Program-made: the position numbers and the translations under genes
Shown: in pieces, positions 56,819-64,000 of the stretch
How the letters are laid out: each line of letters opens with the position of its first letter
How positions within the stretch are numbered: position 1 is the first letter of the stretch
The notes under the pieces: generated by a model
Seen by the model: only the letters and a program-made list of their open reading frames with translations
What the model was told of the DNA's origin: nothing
Databases searched by the model: none
Assembly: GCF_001436045.1 (NCBI RefSeq)
Contig: NZ_AZER01000003.1
Span: 31,856 to 95,855 of the forward strand
Length of the DNA stretch: 64,000 nucleotides
Source of the DNA: Limosilactobacillus frumenti DSM 13145
GTDB taxonomy: Bacteria; Bacillota; Bacilli; Lactobacillales; Lactobacillaceae
Direction of reading: 5' to 3'

Positions 56819-57350
56819 CGATATTGAACGGGTTTTATATAGTCGAGAAATGATTGTCGAGCGGATGAACAAATTGGCTGCTCAATTGAGTACTGATTAT
56901 CAGGATAAGCGGCCATTGGTGATTTCTGTTCTGACCGGGGCTGTGTTGTTCACGGTCGACATGATTGAACGAATGGATATTAAACTTCAGCTGGATTTTA
57001 TCGATGTTTCTAGCTATTATGGTGGGACCCATTCGACCGGTGAAGTTAAGCTGGTGCAAGACCTGAACTCTGAAGTGCAGGGCCGGCATGTCTTAATTAT
57101 GGAAGATATTGTTGATATGGGACGAACACTGAAGTTCTTGGTGGACTTATTGAAGGAACGCGGTGCTGCTAGCATCAAAGTCTGCTCCCTATTGGATAAG
57201 CCGGAAGGACGCAAAGTGGACATCAAGGCTGACTATGTTGGCTTCAATGTGCCAAATGAGTTTCTCGTGGGCTATGGATTAGACTACAAAGGGTTTTACC
57301 GAAACCTACCTTACGTGGGTATTTTAAAGCCAGCCATTTATGAAAACTAG
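56811..57350 (+). CDS. hpt: Hypoxanthine phosphoribosyltransferase
   Basis: The 179-residue salvage enzyme turns hypoxanthine and guanine plus PRPP into IMP and GMP. VLTGAVLFTVDM, DFIDVSSYYGG and the PRPP loop VLIMEDIVDMGRT are intact, as is the late LVGYGLDYKGFYRNLPYVG. ATG 56811 follows AAAGGAGA. The tilS-hpt-ftsH order is conserved in Firmicutes. Confidence 0.98.
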   Translation: MNNDIERVLYSREMIVERMNKLAAQLSTDYQDKRPLVISVLTGAVLFTVDMIERMDIKLQLDFIDVSSYYGGTHSTGEVKLVQDLNSEVQGRHVLIMEDIVDMGRTLKFLVDLLKERGAASIKVCSLLDKPEGRKVDIKADYVGFNVPNEFLVGYGLDYKGFYRNLPYVGILKPAIYEN

Positions 57351-57465
57351 GTAATCAAGTCACTAGTAAAATTCAGTGATTTAATTAATGGTCAATGTTT
57401 GTCAGGTATGCTATGATTATCACTACAATTAAAAATTATCACTAGCTGGTAGATAGGAGGTTGTT

Positions 57466-59619
57466 ATGAATAACAATCGTAGAAACAATTTTACTCATAA
57501 CGTTCTCTTCTACGCAGTGATTTTCTTGTGCATTATGGGAATTGCTTACTTTTTCTTTGGTGGGAACCAATCAAATGGACAAAGCAAAACAGTCTCACAA
57601 AGCGAGTTTATCTCTGAGTTAAAGAGTAACAAAGTGAAGAATGTCCAGCTACAACCAAACGGTGGAGTCTACAAGATTACTGGGACTTACCGGAAGCCTC
57701 AAAAGGCTGATAATGACTCTGCTAACGGTTTCGGATTTGCTGCACAACGCAACACTGAGGTTAAGCATTTTCAAAGCTCTGTTCTGCAAAGCGACGTGAC
57801 CGTCAGTCAACTGCAAAAGTACGCTGATAAGGATAACGTTAAAATCAGTACGCGGGCGGAGGAATCTAACAGTGTTTGGATGAACTTGTTACTGACTGTG
57901 CTTCCTCTTGTCATCATGATTTTCTTCTTCTACATGATGATGGGACAAGCTGGTCAGGGTGGTGCCGGTCGTGGTGTGATGAGCTTTGGTAAGACCAAGG
58001 CCAAACCAGCCGATGCCAAGAAGAACAAAGTTCGTTTTTCTGACGTTGCCGGTGAAGAAGAAGAAAAACAAGAACTGGTTGAAGTTGTTGAATTCTTGAA
58101 GAATCCAAAGAAATTTACCCGTTTAGGTGCTAAGATTCCATCTGGTGTTCTTCTCGAGGGCCCTCCAGGTACTGGTAAGACCTTGCTTGCCAAGGCCGTT
58201 GCCGGTGAATCAGGAGTACCATTCTTCTCTATTTCTGGTTCTGATTTCGTTGAAATGTTTGTCGGTGTTGGTGCCAGCCGTGTTCGTGACTTATTCGATC
58301 AGGCTAAGAAGGCTGCTCCAGCAATCATTTTCATTGATGAAATTGATGCCGTTGGTCGGCGTCGTGGTGCCGGAATGGGTGGCGGCCATGATGAACGTGA
58401 ACAGACCTTGAACCAATTACTGGTTGAAATGGACGGGTTCCAAGGTGATGAAGGGGTCATTGTTATGGCCGCTACTAACCGTTCTGATGTCCTTGACCCT
58501 GCCCTGTTACGGCCGGGTCGATTTGACCGGAAAATTTTGGTTGGGCGTCCAGATGTTAAGGGCCGTGAAGCTATTTTGCGTGTTCATGCGAAGAATAAGC
58601 CACTGTCATCTGATGTTGACTTAAAGGAAATCGCTAAACAAACCCCTGGTTTTGTTGGTGCCGATCTTGCTAACTTGCTGAATGAAGCGGCCTTACTTGC
58701 TGCACGGCGCAACAAGAATGAGATTGACGCGGCAGACCTGTATGAAGCTGAAGATCGGGTTATCGCTGGTCCAGCTAAGCGTGATCGGGTGGAATCTAAG
58801 CAAGAACGCCGGACGGTGGCGTTCCACGAAGCCGGACACACAATTGTTGGGTTAGTCCTGAACGATGCTCGGGTAGTTCACAAGGTAACGATTGTTCCTC
58901 GTGGGCGTGCTGGCGGTTATGCAATCATGTTACCGCGTGAAGATCAGATGCTGATGTCCAAGAAGAATGCTGAAGAGCAAATTGCAGGACTGATGGGTGG
59001 TCGAGCCGCCGAAGAATTAATCTTCAAGTCACAATCATCTGGAGCATCAAATGACTTTGAGCAGGCTACACAAATTGCGCGGGCAATGGTTACCCAGTAT
59101 GGAATGAGTGATAAGATTGGTCCGGTTGAACTGCAAAGCTCCGGTCAAGTCTTCACAGGTCAGGGTTATGACCAATCACCATACTCTGAGAAGACCGCAG
59201 CCTTGGTTGATGAAGAAGTTCGGCGGATCTTACGTGAAGGTCACGAACGTGCATTACACATCATTGAAACGCACCGTGAACAACATAAGATTATTGCTGA
59301 AGCCTTGCTCAAGTATGAGACTTTGGATGAAAAGCAAATCTTATCATTGTACAAGACCGGCAAGATGCCTGAAAAGGACATTGCGGCGGCAGATGAAGAG
59401 GTTCGTGCCCAAACTTTTGAAGAATCTAAGCGGGCTCTTGAACGGATCGAAGATGAGAAGCACTCAGCTACTGAAGAACATCATGATCAAATTGCTGACC
59501 AGGAAAGTGCCAGTGACACTAGTGATACTCCTAGTTCCGCTGCACATCCAAACGATGATTCGCCAGCTACTAGTGACAGCTCAGCTTCTAACAGTAACTC
59601 TGATAATTCAGACTATTAA
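57466..59619 (+). CDS. ftsH: ATP-dependent zinc metalloprotease FtsH
   Basis: The membrane protease removes damaged membrane and some soluble regulatory proteins. Two membrane helices (about residues 13-30 and 140-162) bracket an outer domain. The AAA module has [13 protein letters not shown], the Walker [13 protein letters not shown], and the SRH block. The zinc motif is HEAGHT (HEAGH). The last 60 or so residues are rich in Ser, Asp and Asn, a common disordered tail in lactobacilli. The length of 717 residues is usual. It is preceded by AGGAGGT and followed by a terminator. Confidence 0.98.
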   Translation: MNNNRRNNFTHNVLFYAVIFLCIMGIAYFFFGGNQSNGQSKTVSQSEFISELKSNKVKNVQLQPNGGVYKITGTYRKPQKADNDSANGFGFAAQRNTEVKHFQSSVLQSDVTVSQLQKYADKDNVKISTRAEESNSVWMNLLLTVLPLVIMIFFFYMMMGQAGQGGAGRGVMSFGKTKAKPADAKKNKVRFSDVAGEEEEKQELVEVVEFLKNPKKFTRLGAKIPSGVLLEGPPGTGKTLLAKAVAGESGVPFFSISGSDFVEMFVGVGASRVRDLFDQAKKAAPAIIFIDEIDAVGRRRGAGMGGGHDEREQTLNQLLVEMDGFQGDEGVIVMAATNRSDVLDPALLRPGRFDRKILVGRPDVKGREAILRVHAKNKPLSSDVDLKEIAKQTPGFVGADLANLLNEAALLAARRNKNEIDAADLYEAEDRVIAGPAKRDRVESKQERRTVAFHEAGHTIVGLVLNDARVVHKVTIVPRGRAGGYAIMLPREDQMLMSKKNAEEQIAGLMGGRAAEELIFKSQSSGASNDFEQATQIARAMVTQYGMSDKIGPVELQSSGQVFTGQGYDQSPYSEKTAALVDEEVRRILREGHERALHIIETHREQHKIIAEALLKYETLDEKQILSLYKTGKMPEKDIAAADEEVRAQTFEESKRALERIEDEKHSATEEHHDQIADQESASDTSDTPSSAAHPNDDSPATSDSSASNSNSDNSDY

Positions 59620-59627
59620 TTACAGAA

Positions 59628-59668
59628 AACGGGAGAAACCTAGTTATTGCTGGTCCTCCCGTTTTTTT
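59628..59668 (+). terminator. Terminator of ftsH
   Basis: AACGGGAG (59628-59635) pairs with CTCCCGTT (59656-59663), followed by TTTTT. Confidence 0.88.
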
Positions 59669-59684
59669 CGGAAGGAGAATAATA

Positions 59685-60596
59685 ATGAAATCAACAGACT
59701 ATTTAGTAAAGGCCATTAGTAAGGATGGCAAATTCCGTGCATATGCGGTAAACGCCACCCAAATGGTAGAAAAGGCGCATGAAATTCATGATACCTGGAG
59801 TGCTTCATCAGCTGCGCTAGGTCGGACCTTGATTGGAACGTGTTTGCTGGCAACGGCTGGTTTACAAGGTGAAGCGGGGATGACGGTGAAAATCAAGGGA
59901 AATGGGCCAGTCGGCTTCATCATTGCTGATGGAACTGCCCACGGTACGGTGAAGGGCTATATGGGGAACCCACATGTCTCCCTTCCTTCAAAGAAAGAAG
60001 GAAAGATCGACGTTGCTGGTGCGGTTGGTCATCAGGGGGTTCTTTCCGTTACCAAGGTGGCCCCAGGTGATAAGACACCTTATACTGGTGAAGTAAACTT
60101 AGTTTCTGGTGAATTAGGCGAAGACTTTACTTATTACCTGGCCCAGTCTGAACAAATTCCATCGGCGGTGGGCTTGTCGGTATTTGTTCAACCTGATGAG
60201 AGTATTCAGGTTGCTGGTGGTTTCTTAGTCCAAGTACTGCCAGGCGCAAGTGATGACAAGATTAGTCAGCTTGAAAGCAAGATCAAGGATATGCCATTAG
60301 TTTCCGAGATGCTGCGTGACGGCGATACACCAGAAGATATTTTGAAGCGGATGTTTGGTGATGAACTGAAGGTTCTGGAAACGATGCCAGTTGCTTACCG
60401 ATGTGATTGTTCCAAGGAACGGTTTGCGCACGCTTTAGCCACTGTTTCCAAGAAGGATCTCAAGAAGTTAATTGAAGAAGACCACCATGCGGAAGCAGTT
60501 TGCCAGTTCTGTGGTAAAAAGTACGAGTTTAACGAAGAAGAATTGCAAAAGATTTACGACAGCATTGATGACCAACCTGCAGCTGATCAGGAGTAA
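59685..60596 (+). CDS. hslO: Redox-regulated chaperone Hsp33
   Basis: The 303-residue chaperone is switched on by oxidation. STDYLVKAISKDGKFRAYAV opens the family fold. The redox zinc site is CDC in YRCDCSKER and CQFC in EAVCQFCGKKYEF, about residues 236-273, all four Cys present. AAGGAGAA lies before the ATG, 66 bases after ftsH with a terminator between. Confidence 0.97.
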   Translation: MKSTDYLVKAISKDGKFRAYAVNATQMVEKAHEIHDTWSASSAALGRTLIGTCLLATAGLQGEAGMTVKIKGNGPVGFIIADGTAHGTVKGYMGNPHVSLPSKKEGKIDVAGAVGHQGVLSVTKVAPGDKTPYTGEVNLVSGELGEDFTYYLAQSEQIPSAVGLSVFVQPDESIQVAGGFLVQVLPGASDDKISQLESKIKDMPLVSEMLRDGDTPEDILKRMFGDELKVLETMPVAYRCDCSKERFAHALATVSKKDLKKLIEEDHHAEAVCQFCGKKYEFNEEELQKIYDSIDDQPAADQE

Positions 60597-60691
60597 CAAT
60601 TGGTTTCTCGATAATTGATGTGCTATTATGATTGGGTTATTTATGATGGATTGTTGCCAGCACAGTCCAAAATTAAAATTGAGGTGAAAAT

Positions 60692-61693
60692 ATGGAATGG
60701 CAAATTGGCAACGTCACGATTCCTAATCAGGTGGTTGTTGCCCCAATGGCCGGAGTCACCAATTCGGCCTTTCGGGTAATTTGTAAGGAATTTGGTGCCG
60801 GATACGTAGTTTGTGAGATGATTTCTGACCGGGGGATCATGTATCACAATAAAAAGACCCTGAACATGATGAATGTTGACCCTAGTGAACATCCAATGGG
60901 CATTCAGATTTTTGGTGGGACTAAGGAGACCCTCGTTCAAGCAGCTAAGTATGTTGATGAACACACTGCTGCCGACGTTATTGATATCAATATGGGCTGC
61001 CCGGTAAATAAGGTTGTCAAAACAGATGCGGGTGCTCGCTGGTTACTAGACCCAAACAAAGTTTACGAAATGGTTTCTTATGTTACTGATGCGGTGAAGA
61101 AACCAGTCACGGTCAAGATGCGGACTGGTTGGGACGATAAGCATATTTATGCAGTAGAAAATGCATTAGCTGCGGAAAAGGCCGGGGCGGCTGCTATCGC
61201 TATGCACGGACGAACTCGAAAACAGATGTATACGGGAAAGGCTAATTGGCATATACTAAAAGACGTAGCAGACCAGTTAACAATTCCGTTTATGGCCAAT
61301 GGCGATGTCCGGACACCTGAGGATGCTAAACGGATCTTAGAGGAAACGGGAGCCACTGCAGCAATGATTGGACGGGCCGCAATGGGTAACCCGTGGATGT
61401 TACGGCGGACGGAACACTATTTAGCAACTGGTGAATTATTACCAGAAGCAACGCCAACGCAAAAAATCAAGATGGCTAAGGAGCACCTGAACCGACTGAT
61501 TGATTTGAAAGGTGAATATATTGGTGTTCGTGAATTCCGTGGCTTATCAACTTATTACCTCAAAGGGATTCCAAGGTCAGCACGGACCAAGGCAGCGTTA
61601 GTTGAAGCTGAAACACGTCAAGAAATGAATGATATTTTTGATCGTTTTGCCGAACAGACAGCTGAGCGTGAATTAAAGCGGGCTGCACGATAG
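60692..61693 (+). CDS. dusB: tRNA-dihydrouridine synthase B
   Basis: It reduces uridine in the D-loop of tRNA using FMN. The 333-residue TIM barrel shows VVAPMAGVTNSAFR, the catalytic Cys in INMGCPVNKVVK, AIAMHGRTRKQMY, MANGDVRTPEDA and IGRAAMGNPWM. GAGGTGA precedes the ATG. lysS follows after 27 bases with its own GGAGGA site. Confidence 0.97.
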   Translation: MEWQIGNVTIPNQVVVAPMAGVTNSAFRVICKEFGAGYVVCEMISDRGIMYHNKKTLNMMNVDPSEHPMGIQIFGGTKETLVQAAKYVDEHTAADVIDINMGCPVNKVVKTDAGARWLLDPNKVYEMVSYVTDAVKKPVTVKMRTGWDDKHIYAVENALAAEKAGAAAIAMHGRTRKQMYTGKANWHILKDVADQLTIPFMANGDVRTPEDAKRILEETGATAAMIGRAAMGNPWMLRRTEHYLATGELLPEATPTQKIKMAKEHLNRLIDLKGEYIGVREFRGLSTYYLKGIPRSARTKAALVEAETRQEMNDIFDRFAEQTAERELKRAAR

Positions 61694-61720
61694 TCTCATT
61701 ACTTAGAGGAGGAATATTCA

Positions 61721-63235
61721 GTGTCACAAGAACTAGATCAGATGAGAGTTCGTCGCGAAAAGATGGAAGAACTGAAGTCACTTGGGATTGAACCTTTTGG
61801 TCGGCGCTTTAAGCGTGATCACCTAGCCAAGGACTTACATGACAAGTTTGATCAATACGATAAAGAAGAACTAAACGAAAAGGGCGAAATGGTTACCATT
61901 GCTGGACGAATGACGCGGAAGCGGAGCAGTGGTAAAGCCGGTTTTGCCGATTTTGTTGATCGGACGGGCAAGATCCAAGTTTATGCGCGGAAGGACATGG
62001 TTGGGGATGAACCATATCATATCTTTAAGCGTGCTGATATTGGTGACTTCTTGGGTATCAAGGGTGACGTTATCAAGACCAATACTGGTGAATTAACGGT
62101 TCGGGCGCATGAAATTACATTCTTAGCTAAGGCTTTGCGGCCACTTCCTAACAAGTGGGAAGGGGTTACCGATCCTGAGACTATTTATCGGCAACGGTAC
62201 CTAGATTTGATTTCTAACCCAGAAAGTTTCAAGCGTTTCCACCAACGGACAGCGATTATTAAGGCTGTGCGGAAGTACATGGATGACAATGGGTTTACTG
62301 AAGTTGAAACACCAATTCTAAACACCAAAGCCGGTGGGGCGAATGCACGTCCATTTATTACACACCACAATGCCCTTGATATCGATATGTACTTACGGAT
62401 TGCAACCGAATTATACCTTAAGCGGTTGATCGTTGGGGGCTTCGAACGTGTATATGAATTAGGTCGTATTTTCCGGAATGAAGGGATGGACCCTCACCAT
62501 AACCCTGAATTTACGACAATGGAAACTTATGCCGCCTACTGGGACTTCCATGACGTTATGGATGAAACAGAAGGAATTGTAAAGGCCGCTGCTAAGGTTG
62601 TTTCGGATAATGGTAAGGTAACTTATCAAGGTGATGAAATTGACCTGGGTGGGGACTTTAAACGCATCACGATGGTTGATGCCATCAAGGAGAAGACTGG
62701 CATTGACTTTAGTAAAGACATGACTGACGAAGAAGCAAAGAAGCTTGCTGACGAACATCATGTTGCTTATGAAAAGTACTGGACTAAGGGTCACATTATC
62801 AACGCCTTCTTCGAAGAATTTGTTGAAAAGACCTTAATTCAGCCAACATTTATTTACGAATACCCAGTGGAAGTGTCACCATTGGCTAAGCGGAACAAGG
62901 AAAACCCAGAAATGACTGATCGGTTTGAATTGTACGTTGATGGTAGTGAATTAGCGAACGCCTTCAGTGAATTAAACGATCCAATTGATCAGAAGCATCG
63001 GTTCGAGATGCAGGCTGAAGAAAAGGCTCATGGTAATGAAGAAGCTGAACCAGTGGACTTGGATTATGTCCAGGCACTTGAATACGGTATGCCGCCAACG
63101 GGTGGACTGGGTATTGGTATCGATCGGTTAGTAATGCTGTTGACAGATGCTAAGTCTATTCGTGACGTTATCCTCTTCCCAACTATGCGTCCGGAAAAGG
63201 ATCAACAAAATGGCTCAAAAAAGAAGAAAAAGTAG
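61721..63235 (+). CDS. lysS: Lysyl-tRNA synthetase, class II
   Basis: The 504-residue enzyme charges tRNA-Lys. The N-terminal OB domain holds [20 protein letters not shown]. Motif 1 lies near TEVETPILN, motif 2 at [20 protein letters not shown], and motif 3 at [12 protein letters not shown]. It starts at GTG 61721, eight bases after GAGGAATA-type GGAGGA. A poly-Lys tail ends the protein. A strong terminator follows at 63287-63336, before the rRNA operon control region. Confidence 0.98.
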   Translation: MSQELDQMRVRREKMEELKSLGIEPFGRRFKRDHLAKDLHDKFDQYDKEELNEKGEMVTIAGRMTRKRSSGKAGFADFVDRTGKIQVYARKDMVGDEPYHIFKRADIGDFLGIKGDVIKTNTGELTVRAHEITFLAKALRPLPNKWEGVTDPETIYRQRYLDLISNPESFKRFHQRTAIIKAVRKYMDDNGFTEVETPILNTKAGGANARPFITHHNALDIDMYLRIATELYLKRLIVGGFERVYELGRIFRNEGMDPHHNPEFTTMETYAAYWDFHDVMDETEGIVKAAAKVVSDNGKVTYQGDEIDLGGDFKRITMVDAIKEKTGIDFSKDMTDEEAKKLADEHHVAYEKYWTKGHIINAFFEEFVEKTLIQPTFIYEYPVEVSPLAKRNKENPEMTDRFELYVDGSELANAFSELNDPIDQKHRFEMQAEEKAHGNEEAEPVDLDYVQALEYGMPPTGGLGIGIDRLVMLLTDAKSIRDVILFPTMRPEKDQQNGSKKKKK

Positions 63236-63286
63236 TCATTAAAGAGTATTAGGTTTACCATTCTTTTTGGCGTAATTGTTATTAAA

Positions 63287-63336
63287 TTCCTCACTTTGTA
63301 TCGGAATTTCTTTTGATATAAGGTGAGGGATTTTTT
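63287..63336 (+). terminator. Terminator of dusB-lysS
   Basis: TTCCTCACTTTGTATC (63287-63302) pairs with GATATAAGGTGAGGGA (63315-63330), followed by six T. Confidence 0.9.
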
Positions 63337-63700
63337 AGTTTAAATAAGCGAATAAATACTAGTTGTGCTGACGGTTGATGATGAATTTTTGCTGTGGCGG
63401 TGTGGTGTTCGTTTGGGGAGGGAACATGTACATAAAATTATTGAGGAAGAATGTTTTTAAGCGAATAGTGCGTTGGTCCGTTCTCATGGTTTTGTTCGGT
63501 ATATTTAGCAGCAAGAAGAAGTAACTGAATGCTAAGGGGATGATGATTAAATGAGATGGATAATTTTATCCGTTAATTTTCAATTCCAAATAGATTATAT
63601 TTTTGTTCTTTAACAATATCATTTTGCAATTTTTCAGAACATTTTTTGCATGTAATGATAGTTTGTTCATGTTTGAAAATTTAATGCAAAAAAATCGAAA
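63337..63700. other. Region between lysS and the rRNA promoters
   Basis: Holds a candidate 32-residue small protein gene (63426-63524), then about 180 AT-rich bases without a recognisable gene. AT-rich tracts just before 63706 may serve as an upstream promoter element for the rRNA operon. Confidence 0.5.
63426..63524 (+). CDS. Candidate 32-residue membrane peptide
   Basis: ATG 63426 lies six bases after GGGGAGGG, a strong ribosome site. The product reads MYIKLLRKNVFKRIVRW then SVLMVLFGIFSSKKK: basic ends around one short hydrophobic segment. This is the shape of small membrane peptides and of type I toxins. No family is recognised and no promoter is obvious. A chance open frame is possible. 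Confidence 0.4.
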   Translation: MYIKLLRKNVFKRIVRWSVLMVLFGIFSSKKK

Positions 63701-63705
63701 TTTGG

Positions 63706-63734
63706 TTGACTTGCGCAGGGTGAGCATGTATAGT
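63706..63734 (+). promoter_or_regulatory. rRNA operon promoter P1
   Basis: TTGACT (63706-63711), 17 bases, TATAGT (63729-63734). A-rich DNA lies directly upstream. Confidence 0.8.
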
Positions 63735-63797
63735 AGTTAACGTTGTCACGAGGTAACGATTTGTTACTTCTGGTCATTAGTTTTTGTAAAAAAGTAG

Positions 63798-63826
63798 TTG
63801 ACATATCGATGACAACTTGATATATT
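63798..63826 (+). promoter_or_regulatory. rRNA operon promoter P2
   Basis: TTGACA (63798-63803), 17 bases, TATATT (63821-63826). The -35 is consensus. Confidence 0.88.
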
Positions 63827-63886
63827 ATAAAAGTTGCTTGTCAGAGCACATTACGAATGGCAGTTAAAACAAATTAAAATTTGTTC

Positions 63887-63916
63887 TTGACTTTGATGAT
63901 AAGTATCTGATACAAT
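63887..63916 (+). promoter_or_regulatory. rRNA operon promoter P3
   Basis: TTGACT (63887-63892), 18 bases, TACAAT (63911-63916). An AACAAATT-AA-AATTTGTT palindrome (63869-63886) lies directly upstream and may act as an AT-rich UP element. Confidence 0.8.
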
Positions 63917-63949
63917 ATTGAACGTCAGTGAGCACTTAACGCTAACTGA

Positions 63950-64000
63950 GGTAGACCTTTGAAAACTGAACAAAGTTTTGACGAACTAAATGTGTAGGGT
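63950..64000 (+). other. Leader of an rRNA operon (16S gene beyond the window)
   Basis: TTTGAAAACTGAACAAAG (63958-63975) and the following GACGAACTAAATGTGTAGGGT resemble the pre-16S leader of lactobacilli, with an antitermination-type box. The 16S rRNA itself is not yet reached. Confidence 0.75.

Overview
The window is chromosomal DNA of a low-GC Gram-positive bacterium of the family Lactobacillaceae, most likely a heterofermentative Limosilactobacillus-type species (L. reuteri group). This rests on the dltXABCD operon, the mvaA/ispE combination, PurR, PyrR-type and T-box control, frequent CGG arginine codons, and a gene order that follows the Bacillus/Lactobacillus core (metS-tatD-rnmV-rsmA-veg-ispE...purR-glmU-prs, and pth-mfd-rqcP-divIC-yabR-tilS-hpt-ftsH-hslO-dusB-lysS). 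The exact species cannot be fixed by reading alone.

Layout. Positions 1-4010 are accessory: the 3' part of an alpha-galactosidase gene, a stretch of decayed DNA with an IS3-family transposase relic, a lipoprotein and a solitary DNA methyltransferase. Positions 4.1-9.8 kb hold trpS behind a T-box leader, then an overlapping operon ppx-mvaA-unknown HELLH protein-sir2, and an unannotated 45-residue protein on the minus strand. Positions 10-23.5 kb carry the metS-to-prs core block, interrupted between ispE and purR by a zinc/manganese-type ABC transporter (adcACB) with a Zur/Fur-like operator. Positions 23.6-27.8 kb hold a minus-strand HAD-HD-lipoate ligase group, then a DUF1934 protein and the RNA polymerase delta subunit. 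Positions 27.8-39.8 kb hold pyrG (with a reiterative-transcription attenuator), murA, rpmE2, an orphan PTS IIC plus lipase-like protein, sortase A, a tyrosine phosphatase, lemA-htpX, murF and cshA. The minus-strand dlt operon follows (39.8-44.3 kb, including the tiny dltX), then acpS-alr, and codBA behind a PyrR-type attenuator. From 49.9 kb the pth-to-lysS core block runs to 63.2 kb. The window ends in three tandem promoters and the leader of a ribosomal RNA operon whose 16S gene starts beyond base 64000.

How the genes connect. Nucleotide supply is a strong theme: PurR with Pur-box sequences before purR and prs, pyrG, codBA, hpt. Cell-envelope work is another: glmU, murA, murF, alr, dlt, srtA, divIC. 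Translation and RNA maintenance fill much of the rest (trpS, metS, lysS, tilS, rnmV, rsmA, cshA, pth, dusB).

No CRISPR array, prophage, tRNA gene or intact insertion sequence was seen. The most interesting items are regulatory or small: a 106-base imperfect palindrome at 48887-48992, a three-copy two-hairpin intergenic element with compensatory changes, the codBA and pyrG leaders, MurA with Asp in place of the fosfomycin-target Cys, an adcC gene lacking a good canonical start, and two unannotated small proteins.
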